NCBI RefSeq assembly: GCF_048569485.1
Contig: NC_134358.1
Location: 554,927,380 to 554,991,379 of the forward strand
Source of the DNA: Anomaloglossus baeobatrachus
Lineage: Eukaryota > Chordata > Amphibia > Anura > Aromobatidae
Length of the DNA: 64,000 nucleotides
Direction: 5' to 3'
Program-made: the position numbers and the translations under genes
The notes under the pieces: model-generated
Told to the model about the DNA's origin: nothing
What the model saw: the letters and a program-made list of their open reading frames with translations, nothing else
Databases searched by the model: none
Shown here: one piece after another, positions 45,639 to 57,108 of the stretch
How positions within the stretch are numbered: the first letter of the stretch is position 1
Layout of the letters: each line of letters opens with the position of its first letter

Positions 45639-47965
45639 TCACAGTAGATAGTCTATGCCCACTAGCTCAGAGAGAACTGACATGGGAGACATCATAGTAG
45701 ATAGTCTATGCCCTCTAGCTCAGAGAAAACGGACATGTGAGACATCATAGTAGATAATCTATGCCCACTAGCTCAGAGAGAACTGACATGGAAGACATCA
45801 TAGTAGATAGCCTATTCCCATTCACTCAGAGAGAACTAACATGGGAGACATCATAGTAGTCTATGCCCACTAGCTCAGAGTGTTCTGACATGGGAGACAT
45901 CATAGTAGTCTATGCCCACTAGCTCAGAGAAAACTGACATCGGAGGCATCATAGTAGATAGTCTCCACCCACCAGCTCAGAGACAACTGAAAATTAAAAT
46001 TACAGCCTGTCCCCACGACTAGTGGCTATTCCTGTTTTCTTATGTTTATCTCACTTTAGTGCTTGATTCACAGCTACACTGAACAGTTTTCCAGTATAAT
46101 ATACTCCATGCTGCTACTTTTGCATATTTACTGCATAAAAACAAGAGAGGAGGAATGCCTCATGTTTGTGTGTGCTGTGTATGGGAGACATCATAGTAGA
46201 TAGTATATGCCCACTAGCTCAGAGAGAACTGACATGGGAGACATCATAGTGGATAGTCTATGCCCACTAACTCAGAGTATACTGACATAGGAGACATCGT
46301 AATAGTCTATGCCCACTAGATCAGAGAGAACTGACTTGGTATACATCATAGTAGTCTATACCCACTAGCTCAGAGAGAACTGTCATGGGAGACATCATAG
46401 TATATAGCCTATTCCCATTAGCTCAAAGAAAACTGACATAGTAGACATCATATTAGATAGTCTATGCCCACTAGCTCAGAGAGAACTGACATGGGAGACA
46501 TCATAGTAGATAGTCTATGCCCACTAGCTCAGAGAGAACTGACATGGGAGACATCATAGTAGATAGTCTATGCCCACTAGCTCAGAGAGAACTGACATCG
46601 GAGGCATCATAGTAGATAATCTATGCCCACTAGCTCAGAGAGAACTGACATGGGAGACATCATAGTAGATAGTCTATGCCCACTAGCTCAGAGAGAACAG
46701 ACATCGGAGGCATCATAGTAGATAGTCTATGCCCACTAGCTCAGAGAGAACTGACATCGGAGGCATCATAGTAGATAGTCTATGCCCACTAGCTCAGAGA
46801 GAACTGACATGGGAGACATCATAGTAGATAGTCTATGCCCACTAGCTCAGAGAGAACTGACATTGGAGGCATCATAGTAGATAGTCTATGCCCACTAGCT
46901 CAGAGAGAACTGACATGGGAGACATCATAGTAGATAGTCTATGCCCACTAGCTCAGAGAGAACTGACATGGGAGACATCATAGTAGATAGTCTATGCCCA
47001 CTAGCTCAGAGAGAACTGACATGGGAGACATCATAGTATATAGCCTATTCTCATTAGCTCAGAGAAAACTGACATAGTAGACATCATAGTAGATAGTCTA
47101 TGCCCACTATCTCAGAGAGAACTGACATGGGAGACATTATAGTAGATAGTCTATGCCCACTATCTCAGAGAGAACTGACATTGGAGACATCATAGTAGAT
47201 AGTCTATGCCCACTAGCTCAGAGAGAACTGACATTGGAGACATCATAGTAGATAGTCTATGCCCACTAGCTCAGAGAGAACTGACATTGGAGACATCATA
47301 GTACATAGCCTATTCTCATTATCTCAGAGAAAACTGACATAGTAGACATCATAGTAGATAGTCTATGCCCACTAGCTCAGAGACACCTGACATGGGAGAC
47401 ATCATAGTAGATAGTCTATGCCCACTAGCTCAGAGAGAACTGACATGGGAAACATCATAGTAGATAGTCTATGCCCACTAGCTCAGAGAGAACTGACATC
47501 GGAGGCATCATAGTAGATAGTCTATGCCCACTAGCTCAGAGAGAACTGACATCGGAGGCATCATAGTAGATAGTCTATGCTCACTAGCTCAGAGAGAACA
47601 GACATAGTAGACATCATAGTAGATAGTCTATGCCCACTAGCTCAGAGAGAACTGACATGGGAAACATCATAGTAGATAGTCTATGCCCACTAGCTCAGAG
47701 AGAACTGACATGGGAAACATCATAGTAGATAGTCTATGCCCACTAGCTTAGAGAGAACTGACATCGGAGGCATCATAGTAGATAGTCTATGCCCACTAGC
47801 TCAGAGAGAACTGACATTGGAGACATCATAGTACATAGCCTATTCTCATTAGCTCAGAGAAAACTGACATAGTAGACATCATAGTAGATAGTCTATGCCC
47901 ACTAGCTCAGAGAGAACAGACATGGCAGACATCATAATAGTCTATGCTCACTAGCTCAGAGACAA
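45639..47965. repeat. 53-bp minisatellite in two blocks with duplicated flank
   Basis: Unit gagaactgacatgggagaca-tcatagtagatagtctatgc-ccactagctcaga, 53 bp, with short and variant forms. Block 1 (45639-46000) ends in gacaactgaaaattaaaatt-acagcctg; block 2 (46176-47965) ends in the near-identical gacaactgaaaattagaaat-acagtctg. The intervening 46001-46175 is a non-repetitive piece. So array plus right flank were duplicated together, and block 2 then expanded. Confidence 0.95.
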
Positions 47966-47989
47966 CTGAAAATTAGAAATACAGTCTGC

Positions 47990-48720
47990 GCCATTGCCTC
48001 GTGGCTGGAACATTACCACTATACAGTGAAATGCCTGTGATATTACTGTACATCTTTATTAAGTCACATTCCTTAATTTATAAATGAACTGCGTCCTAGT
48101 GGGATATTTTTTTCTAATATTTGAAAGTCTCCGATACTTGAAAGTCTTCTAACCTCGCCAGTAATGGAACACTGTATCTGTTACAAATGCGGACTGACAT
48201 TGTCAGCGCGAGGAGCTATAATTACACACTATTTGTGGCAATAAATTAGCATTTGCATAAAACGCGTCAGGAGCAACAATCTCTGGCATCTGCTGTTTCT
48301 GAAATTATTTAGGGATGAGACAGCCAAGAGTTAATCTCTGAACTTCAGCGAGATATTGACATTGGGTTTCGGCATACAGCTGTCCGTGTCATCTCTAATT
48401 AAGGCTGTCAGGTTTTTAATTATGGTTACAGTGCGGTACTGTTAAAGAGCAGCAATCATCCATTATAACAGGAGACAATGTATATACGTGATACTGTATG
48501 GAGCTGGTACCTCGCATCCAGCCAGAATGGAACAATAGCTTCTAAGGTAGCATCACCTGCATCTATGCATCGTGCACAATATAATATTCTAAGACGTCGC
48601 TCAATGCCAGACGGCTGCACAGCAAATTGAGATGTAATGAATATTGTCATCAGTCCTTGAGAAAACAAGTACCCGATTGTGCCAAACAGAGGGAGAAATG
48701 ATTGTTTTCATCTGAATTCT
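47990..48720. promoter_or_regulatory. Candidate conserved non-coding island I
   Basis: Unique DNA. 48160-48480 shows ggagctataattacacacta, caataaattagcatttgcat (octamer-like atttgcat), ctctaattaaggctgtcagg and ttttaattatggttacag. The octamer-like site next to TAATTA cores is typical of neural or early developmental enhancers. No coding frame. Confidence 0.45.
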
Positions 48721-49078
48721 TAGTATCTGTCAATGTTTTTATCCTTTGGGATCATTTTTCGGGGGAGATGGACATATTGAGCTGTTTTTATGTATAGGTG
48801 TCAAAAATAGGGTTTGGGAAATGGTAAAATTATGGGGTCACCCATAATTTTTTGGGTCCATATTATACTGTCACAGGCACTTTCAATGCAGCGTCTCTAA
48901 GGCACTGCAGTATCTCCCAAACCCCCCCACCCATAAAAATCAGCAGTGTTAAAGGGATATTCCATTTGGGAGAAGTTATCTCCTAACCAATGACTTTAAA
49001 TCAGTGGTGGTCCAACAGCTGGTATCTCCTCCGATAGCCATGGGACTCTTTGGTTTCCAATAGAATGTGTCTCGGGTG
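48721..49078. other. Unclassified DNA with a SINE-like fragment
   Basis: The part 48950-49070 (aaagggatattccatttggg, agaagttatctcctaacc) resembles the aaaggggttgtccact / ccaccaatcag text of the foldback repeat at 29590 and may be a decayed relative. No gene. Confidence 0.35.
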
Positions 49079-50331
49079 TGTCACGCCCTGCTGAGATCTA
49101 AGGCGGATCAGAAGATCACAGTGTCTGGTTGATCACAGATCCATTTTAGAATCCGCTCATCACTTATACTGAGTAGGATCAGATTTAATTCCATTTAGTG
49201 CTGAAGGGGTTAAGGTCTCTTTTCTGTCCTGCTGAGATTGACTTGCAGCTATTAATCTCAGCTGCAGCCATGCCCTTCCCCTATATAAATTCACTCCTCC
49301 CTCCTATGCTGCCTCTAGCTCATTCTATAACTGACCACTTTGGAGAAGCTGAGGTGTTGTTTTTGTTGCAGCTTATAAGCTTCTGGCTTGAGTAGCTGTG
49401 GAGAACTATTTGTTGTGTCTTTCGCCTATTTGTTTTACCTTCCTTGTGTTGTTTTATAGTAGTAGGAAGACTAGTGTCTCACTGGCCTTTGCACTAGTCA
49501 GGGTGAGTTCAGGCCCAGCGAAGGCCTAGTGTCACGTGTATAGGGACAGGCTCAGGGCTAACTCTTACCTTTCCATCTGGGACCATGCACTTTAAAACTT
49601 AGTTTTCCTTTGGGCACATTAAGGGTTAATTCCGTGTCCAGTGCAGCAGCTGACTGCAGTTAATCATCTTCCGGCTGGGATTTAAGCCCTCTGCTTCCTG
49701 GATTTGGTGCTGGTTATTTTATTCAGTTAGGAGCTAGTCTGGGAACAGAGAGGACATGATTGTTGCTGATGTTGCTTTCTGCTGCGCTTTGTTGCAAGTT
49801 GTTTTATTTTTGCACTACCTCCTTTTTATTGTTATCTCTTACCCATATATCCTTTGGTATTCCCTGGTGTAGGTTTTAGGTTTGTAAGTTTTTATTTTAC
49901 GCCTATCTGTAGTTTGTTGTAGTGGTTTTGGGGATCTCTGTCCTGGTCAGTCCCCTGGAAATTGGCGGGAAATTGACATCAAGGCCAGGACAGGAGTCTG
50001 GGCCAGGTCGGGGGCCCAGACCTTCCTACCTTTAAAGGTACCTCCGGTTGTGAGGGTAAGCTCAATGACTCCAGCATTAGGGTCTCCATAGGTTACCCTA
50101 TCTTCCCTGGTCATCTGTTACTCCAGATCCCGGACATCTAGGCACGTGACGGCGCATGGGGGAAGGACCCATCTAGGGATTATAGGGAGTGGAAGGATAA
50201 GCCTCAGATGAATTTTAGGAGGTGACCCCACTACCCTTTAAATAGCACCAGGTCCATCTGTTATATAGTTTCCCTGCTGTTCCCTTTGTGTTGTTTCGTC
50301 CGCAGGTGGTCCTCTCGCCCCCGGCATAACA
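49079..50331 (+). mobile_element. LTR-like sequences, probably two nested
   Basis: Starts near tgtcacgccctgctgag and ends near ccggcataaca, which fits TG...CA LTR ends. It has two separate promoter-like spots, cctatataaattcactcc near 49281 and gggatttaagccctctgc near 49678, each followed by a T/G-rich tract, so two LTR-type sequences seem to be combined. No internal coding region. Old, non-coding fossils. Confidence 0.45.
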
Positions 50332-50389
50332 GAATGGAGTAGCAGTGCCCGGGTGGTAGCCACTCATAATACACCCCAGTAGCAGGTAC

Positions 50390-50885
50390 ACTTTGTCCCT
50401 GATGCCTAAAGGCCCAAAAGCTCCTCTGCGACATAGGAAGACTCAGAAGCTTTATTTCTCCGGTCTTCTGTTCTTGACCTTGGCGGAATCTTTTTATTGC
50501 CCGGGTCCCTGTTGTAAATATAAGTTCCATTTTTCCGCAGAGATTTATTTCACCCTTACGAGGGCCTTAAATGTAAATAAAAATTGCTTCTTGAAAATGT
50601 TATAGACGAAGGTCACGGTTTTCCACGGTCTTTAAAATGTCATCGGACCCATCAGCTCCTCAGAAGATAATGCATTCAATAAGTCGTGAGTTGGGGCATC
50701 CACTCGAGCGTTTTAAGCTTTACTGTTTTCATGTCGCCTTTACAACTTTGTGATATTAATCTTGCAAGGGCTTATTGTTTTAATAAAGATCGTAGATTCC
50801 ATCGGGGGATTCAGTCTGTGATCTGGTCAGGCCTGAGCTGATCGCAGGGAATATTTAAAATGACCAAATTAAAACAGGAAAAAAA
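50390..50885. promoter_or_regulatory. Candidate conserved non-coding island J
   Basis: Unique DNA. 50480-50810 includes ctttttattgcccgggtccc, ccttaaatgtaaataaaaat, gataatgcattcaataagtc and gtgatattaatcttgcaagg. Non-repetitive, CNE-like. No convincing frame. Confidence 0.38.
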
Positions 50886-50892
50886 ATGAAAT

Positions 50893-51306
50893 TTTGATGA
50901 TGCTCTGTTGGACAGTATTTATGTTATATGTGTCTGTATGGCCACCCAGTGGTTGTAATGAGAATTGCAACCAATCGAGAATTCCTAATATGGATTATGT
51001 AAAACTATAGACCTCATCAAACGTCTCTGGAAAGTCAGGGTGCTCAAATCTGTAACTTTTGCAATTTTTAGAACTTTTTTGATAATTTATGTAGATCTAA
51101 TTGTAGAAGCATCTTGGAGAAAACTTAAAGATGCTTCTACAATTACATCTTTGTAAATTACCAAAAAAGTTCAGATTTGACCACACTGACTGCTAGAGAC
51201 ATTTGATGAGGTCTACAGCTTTACATAATGCAATTCTTTCTGCAACCACTGGGTGGCCACACATAGACACATATAATATAAATATTATCCAACAGAGCAT
51301 CATAAA
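50893..51306. mobile_element. Foldback MITE-like element, 414 bp
   Basis: Tips tgatgatgctctgttggaca and tatccaacagagcatcataa are reverse complements, and pairing continues along most of both halves (ggccacccagtggttg against caaccactgggtggcc; agatgcttctacaattacat near the centre). The arms are about 85-90% alike, so it is older than the element at 33141. Non-coding. Confidence 0.87.
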
Positions 51307-51845
51307 AATATATATATTTAAAAAAATAAATAAATAAATATATATTTATGTATACTGTATACACAGTGTTTATATATATATATTGACACTGACAAAAGAA
51401 AAGATAAGAAAGGCCATATCTGGAAAAAAATAAAAACAAAATAACTTTTCTTTAGATCCTTACCCTGAAATCATCTGTTGTGGACAGTTGGGTGGCCAAG
51501 ATACATATTAGACGGTGGGCCGAACATGTGAGTTTGTCCAACATTAGTCTGTGTATGGGGGTCTTTACTACACCGCCATAACTATATCTCCAATGATTAC
51601 TTTGCTGTCATGTCCCAGTCTACACGGCAAAGTAAGTTGCAGGAAACAAGAAATTTCAGATTATTGTGAGCTCTCCAATGGCCGGAGAGGAAATCACCTC
51701 CAAAGATTTGTTTACAAAATAGAGAAAAATTAAAATCTAATTTAAATTATACATCATTTTCTGATGATACATTCCCTTCAATTAATAAAATATAGAACAA
51801 GAAACTCTCATATTTGGTAAAATTAAAATAATCAGTGCAGTGTCC
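51307..51845. other. AT-rich and unique DNA, no gene seen
   Basis: 51307-51380 is TA-rich. The rest is non-repetitive without a recognised feature. Confidence 0.4.
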
Positions 51846-52050
51846 TGGGATTCGGCCATGATGGGGTTGAGCAGCTGTAACAGCCTAATGATTTCTTTCA
51901 TTAATGATTTTTCACTAGTAATGATTTTGCTGTTATCTCATCACTTTTCTAGTAATTAAAGTTCATTCTCCACAACTGAATCTTTTCTTCATGAACATTT
52001 TACAGACAACAGTTTTTATGGCAAAGGTGCTGAGAATTTAAATACAAACT
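51846..52050. promoter_or_regulatory. Candidate conserved non-coding island K
   Basis: A compact block of about 200 bp very rich in homeodomain-type cores: cagcctaatgatttctttc, attaatgatttttcac, tagtaatgattttgctg and tctagtaattaaagttc. This is among the most enhancer-like stretches in the window. No coding frame. Confidence 0.45.
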
Positions 52051-52053
52051 GTT

Positions 52054-52946
52054 ACTCCTTCCATCCTTCCTTCCTTCCTTCTTTCCTTCCTTCTTTCCTT
52101 CCTTCTTTCCTTCCTTCCTTCTTTATTTCCTTCCTTCCTTCTTTCCATCTTTTCTTCCATCCTTTTTTTCTTCCTTCTTTCCTTCCTTCTCTCCTTCCTT
52201 CCTTCTTTCCTTCCTTCTTTCCATCCTTCCTTCCTTCTTTCCTTCCTTCTCTCCTTCTTTCTCTCCTTCCTTCCTTCTTTCCTTCCTTCCTTCTTTCCTT
52301 CCTTCCTTCTTTCCTTCCTTCCTTCTTTCCATCCTTCCTTCTTTCCATCCTTCCTTCTTTCCTTCCTTCCTTCTCTCCTTCCTTCCTTCTTTCCTTCCTT
52401 CCTTCTTTCCTTCTTTCCTTCCTTCTTTCCTTCCTTCCTTCTTTCCTTTCTTCTTTCCTTCCTTCTTTCCTTCCTTCCTTCTTTCCTTCCTTCTCTCCTT
52501 CCTTCCTTCTTTCCTTCCTTCCTTCTTTCCTTCTTTCCTTCCTTCTTTCCTTCTTTCCTTCCTTCCTTCTTTCCTTTCTTCTTTCCTTCCTTCTTTCCTT
52601 CCTTCCTTCTTTCCTTCCTTCCTTCTTTCCTTCCTTCCTTCTTTCCATCCTTCCTTCCTTCTTTCCTTCCTTCCTTCTCTCCTTCCTTCCTTCCTTCTTT
52701 CCTTCCTTCCTTCTTTCCTTCCTTCCTTCTTTCCTTCCTTCTTTCCTTCCTTCCTTCTTTCCTTCCTTCTTTCCTTCCTTCCTTCTTTCCTTCCTTCCTT
52801 CTTTCCTTCCTTCCTTCTTTCCTTCCTTACTTCTTTCCATCCTTCCTTCCTTCTTTCCTTCCTTCCTTCTCTCCTTCCTTCCTTCTTTCCTTCCTTACTT
52901 CTTTCCTTCCTTCCTTCTTTCCTTCCTTCCTTCCTTCCTTCCTTCC
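52054..52946. repeat. (CTTC)n/(CTTT)n polypyrimidine tract, about 890 bp
   Basis: Nearly pure pyrimidine on the plus strand, ccttccttctttccttcc-type. Interrupted by rare a (ccatcc, cttactt). Long mirror-symmetric polypyrimidine tracts can form triplex (H-DNA). The KEGRKEGRK frames of up to 300 codons on the minus strand are translations of this tract. Confidence 0.97.
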
Positions 52947-53221
52947 GAGGCTGCACATCCAGCTGAAATGCATCGCGGTGCACAGACACGTCGGGTCCTT
53001 GTCTGTGATACACGTTGACGGCCAAACAGAAGCCGGCAACTTTGATCTGTGACCAAGTGACTGAGGGCGAGGCATGGCAATGACGTCATGCATTGGAATA
53101 GCACCAACACCGATGAAAGCTGCCGGCCAATGTTCGCTGGCTTCACTGGAGGACGATACACGACATAGGAGCCAGGGATGGTGAATGCAATGTTATTGTT
53201 TTTTTGCATTAGACAGAATGG
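52947..53221. other. Unique GC-richer segment with a perfect CRE
   Basis: Non-repetitive DNA with several CpGs between two arrays. It contains a perfect palindromic CRE, tgacgtca, at 53081-53088. No promoter architecture beyond that is evident. It may be an interspersed repeat that I do not recognise. Confidence 0.4.
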
Positions 53222-54235
53222 AGACATATTTAAAAGGATGGAGACATGTATACCATGAGTGGGACAGTAGATACCAGGAAGGGGACAGAATATACCAGGA
53301 GGGGAACAGTATATACCAAAAGGGGCATAGTATACACCTAGAAGGCCCCAGTAGGTACCAGAGGGGGACAGTATATACCAGGAGGGGCCCAGCAGGAGGA
53401 CAGTATACACCAGGAGGGCCTCAGGAGGGGGACAGTAGATACCAGTAGGACCCCAGGAGCGAGACAGTATACACCAGGAGGGCACCAAGAGGGGAATAGT
53501 AAATAAAACAGGAGGAGGGCAATATATACCAGGTGGGGCTCAGCGGGGGGACAGTATACAACAGGAGGGATCCAGAAGGGGGACAGTAGATACCAGGATG
53601 GGGACAGTACATACCAGGAGGGGGACCCAGCAGGGGGACAGTATACACCAGGAGGGCCCCAGGAGGGCGACAGTAGATACCAGGAGGGGGACAGTATACA
53701 CCATGAGGGATCCAGAAGGGGGACAGTAGATACCAGGAGGGGGACAGTAGATACTAGGAGGGCCCCAGGAGGGGGTTAATATACACTAGGAGGGCCCCAG
53801 GAAGGGAACAGTAAAAACCAGGAGGGGGACAGTATATAACAGGAGGGCTTAGCAGGGGGACAGTATACACCAGGATGCCCCCAGGAGGGGTACAGTAGAT
53901 ACCGGGAGGAAGGCCTAGCAGGGGGACAGTATACACCAGGAGGGGGACAGTATACACCAGGAGGGCCCCAGGAAGGGGACAGTAGAAACCAGGAGAGGCT
54001 TAGCAGGGGGGCTGTAGATGGCCCCAGGATGGGGACAATAGATACCAGGAGGAGAACAGTATTTACCAGGTGGGGCCCATGATGGGGACATATATACCAG
54101 GATGGGGATATTTTTACTAGGATGGAGTTATATATACACCAGGATGTGGGCTAGAATGGGCCAGGATGGGGACGTATTTACTAGGAAGGAGCCCGGTTTG
54201 GGGGAGATTAGAATAGGGTGGGGGACATTACTACA
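53222..54235. repeat. Degenerate minisatellite of about 25-35-bp units
   Basis: Words ggggacagtatataccagga, ggggcccagcagg and ggacagtagataccagg recur in irregular order. Purine-rich plus strand. Decays to the right into longer gaps (ggatggggacata). Confidence 0.88.
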
Positions 54236-54380
54236 TAATGGGAGGGGGGAGCAACTCGTATGTCTTTATAGGATTTAGAATGCTAAATGTATCCATACAT
54301 ACACACACATCTGACCAACATAAGGGGGACTAGGTCCAAATATTGCACCAGGGCCCATCAAACTCTAGTTATGCCACTGT
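54236..54380. other. Short spacer
   Basis: Contains tgcaccagggcccatcaaac and tagttatgccactg, which I recall as part of a common vertebrate repeat end, but too short to assign. Confidence 0.3.
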
Positions 54381-54611
54381 ATCTATCTGTTCATCTATCT
54401 ATGTATCTATGTATGTATGTATCTATCTATCCCTCTATCTATCTATCCCTCTATCTATCTATCCCTCTATCTATCTATCTATCTATCTATCCCTCTATCT
54501 ATCTATCTATCTATCTATCCATCCATCCATCCATCCATCCATCCATCCATCCATCCATCCATCCATCCATCCATCCATCCATCCATCCATCCATCCATCC
54601 ATCCATCTATC
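54381..54611. repeat. (CTAT)n followed by (CATC)n microsatellite
   Basis: ctat units with ccct interruptions, then about 22 perfect atcc units at 54518-54606. Sharp switch from one unit to the other. Confidence 0.97.
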
Positions 54612-54639
54612 CTTTTTCTTCCGTTGTCTTTCTTTGTTA

Positions 54640-55060
54640 CATTTACCTGATTTTGCCTCCATCGTGTTGTGTATTTAGTAACGAGACATAATTCACTAAG
54701 TTGTTGAACTCGATTATTCCGGAATCTTCTTGACACAAATGTGTTTATCTGGATATTACACAACAATGCGACTTTGTTCTGTAATTTGGCCCTTATGAAA
54801 TGACCCCGTGACACGTCGTGCTCGGAGAGAGCTGAATTATCGCAGGCAGTGATGCTTATATGTGGCTTTTTCTTTAATAGAGACATTGTTATTCTTGCCA
54901 GGTATTAGCCATGAATCTTGTAAACCACTCGCATGCTTTATTGCCGTTCTCGGGGAGTCATTTAACAACATATTGTTTATAAATTTTAATGAGCAAACAT
55001 TAACATGGAAGAAGGCAGAAAAAAAACGAGAAACCAAGAAATGGAATGCAATTTAAATAG
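54640..55060. promoter_or_regulatory. Candidate conserved non-coding island L
   Basis: Unique, balanced composition, strong CNE-like texture: cgagacataattcactaag, gaactcgattattccggaat, tgacacaaatgtgtttatct, gctgaattatcgcaggcagt, cttgtaaaccactcgcatgc, aaattttaatgagcaaacat. Rare CpGs (cgattattccgg, gacacgtcgtgctcgg) survive, which in an otherwise CpG-poor region hints at constraint. Short frames on both strands are not convincing. Confidence 0.47.
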
Positions 55061-55734
55061 CTAACGACCAGCAGGGGTGTGTTCCCTGTACAGGGGGGGC
55101 AATGAATGTACAGTAATCAGCCGTAAGGGTAACAGTATAAATACTGCCAAAATAAAGATTATATTCTAACCTGAGCTCATAAAATAGCCACATTTATCCA
55201 GTACCTTTTATGTTTGTTGCTTTTATATATTATTTATTGGACTAATGGTTTTTTAAAAAATATTTTGTTTGACACATAAAATTTACATCTTTTATTACGT
55301 TCATATTGGAGCCGTATATTTGTAGCAAAGTCTGGATATTTATATAACATTGATTCACAGCTCAATTGAGTCCTTTTAGTGTTCCTCCGCCACCTATGTA
55401 TCGGGATACCCTTTGTTTTGTGCTCTATAGAAAAAAACATAATCTAGAATAAAAAATAAAGAACTGTTGTCAGTAATTGTAGTAAACATTGAACATTTTT
55501 GATACAATGTATCTTGGTCCCATGTTAAAACACATATGGGTGGGTAGTAATATAGATTATGACACATCGGTCAAATTTTGCCTATGATCCTATGCCATTG
55601 ATGGAGAGGATAGCAATACATTCCCTCTGGAAAACTTCCCAATTACCCCAAATTGTAAGGAAAACTTCTTGTCAACTCCAAGTCAATAAATCCCTTGATC
55701 AACGACTCATCTCCTGTAATCTACTGTCCACAAC
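55061..55734. other. Unique AT-rich DNA, no gene seen
   Basis: No tandem repeat, terminal repeats or coding pattern. Confidence 0.4.
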
Positions 55735-55867
55735 TTATATAGTATAATAGTAACGTATAGTATAATATACCATAACAACTTCAGAGCGTTTTATGCCTTC
55801 ACTACTCTTACTGTAAAGAACCCTCTACATAATAATGATGTAAAACCCAGAACTCATATAGCATTAT

Positions 55868-57108
55868 GGGAACCCAAAAAATGAGTGCCCAATATAGCCA
55901 CCTTTCATTCTGATGACACTCAGCAGCCGACCATCCATAGATTCTGTCATTGCTTGATCTGTTTACGCTCAACATTGCGTGCAGCAGCCACCACAGCCTC
56001 CAGACACTGCTCCCAGAGGTGGACTGTTTTCCCTCCCTGTAGATCTCACATTTTATGAGGGACCACAGGTTCTCTATGGGGTTCAGATCAGGTGAATAAG
56101 GGGGCCATGTCATTGTTTTTTCATCTTTTAGACCTTTACTGGCCAGCCACGCTGTGGAGTAGTTGGATGCATGTGATGGAGCATTGTCCTGCAGGAAAAT
56201 CATGTTTTTCTTGAACGATACCGACGTCTTCCTGTACCACTGCTCGAAGAAGTTGTCTTCCAGAAACTGGCAGTGGGTCTGGGAGTTGAGCTTCACTCCA
56301 TCCTCAACCCAAAAAGGTCCCACAAGTTGATCTTTGATGATCCCAGCCCATACCAGTGCCCACCTTCACCTTGCTGGCGTCTGAGTCGGAGTGGAGCTCT
56401 CTGCCCTTTACTGATCCAGCCTCTGGCCCATCCATCTGCCCATCAAGAGTCACTCTCATTTCATCAGTCCATAAAACCTGTGAAAAATCAGTCTTCAGAT
56501 ATTTCTTGGCCCAGTCTTGAGGTTTTATCTTCTGTTTCTTGGTCAGAGGTGGTGGTTTTTCAGCCTTCCTTACCTTGGCCATGTCCCTGAGTATGGCACA
56601 CCTTGTGCTTTTTGATACTCCAGTAACGTTGCAGCTCTGAAATATGGCCAAACTGGTGGCAAATGGCATCTTGGCAGCGTCACGCTTGATTTTCCTCAAT
56701 TCATGGGCAGTTATTTTGCGCCTTTTTTGCCCAGCACGCTTTTTGCGACTTTGTTGGCTATTTGCCATGAAACGCTTGATTGTTCGGTGATCACGCTTCA
56801 AAAGTTTGGCAATTTCAAGACTGCTGCGTCCCTCTGCAAGACATCTCACAATATGGACTTTTCAGAGCCCGTCAAATCTCTCTTCTGACCCATTTTGCCA
56901 AAGGAAAGGAAGTTGCCTAATAATTAAGCCCCTTATATAGGGTGTTGATGTCATTACACCGCACCCCTCCTCATTACAGAGACGCACATCACCGGATTTA
57001 CTTCATTGGTAGTTGGCTCTCAGCCTATACAGCTTGGAGTAGGACGACATGTATAACAAGTGTCATGTGATCAAAATACTCATCTGCCTAATAATTCTGC
57101 ACACAGTG
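55868..57108 (-). mobile_element. Tc1/mariner DNA transposon, DD37E type, 3' end missing
   Basis: The right (5') end is intact: ctgcctaataattctgcaca runs to a TA at 57109-57110. The matching tip is absent at the left; the element stops shortly after the transposase C-terminus and joins the flanking 155-bp repeat at about 55868. So it lost its 3' terminal repeat and cannot move. The protein family, with tips of the form aattattaggca, matches the DD37E (TRT-like) Tc1 group reported from frogs and other vertebrates. Confidence 0.87.
55885..56893 (-). pseudogene. DD37E Tc1-type transposase, frameshifted
   Basis: Start codon at 56893 (MGQKRDLTGSEKS). The N-terminal HTH part (SLEIAKLLKRDHRTIKRFM) and a second DNA-binding helix region are present. 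The first catalytic D lies in VLWTDEMRV, the second in IFLQDNAPSHAS, and E in SPDLNPIENLW; 37 residues lie between the second D and E. The reading frame is broken near 56850 (after 15 codons), again between about 56310 and 56420, and near 56000, giving at least three shifts. About 336 codons in total, close to full length. No active protein expected. Confidence 0.9.

Noticed and set aside
45639-47965. Possible CRISPR-like or centromeric satellite
   Set aside because: A simple 53-bp head-to-tail minisatellite, no spacers, and too short and local for a centromere.
52052-53025. 262- and 300-codon KEGRKEGRK frames
   Set aside because: Direct translation of the CTTC microsatellite.
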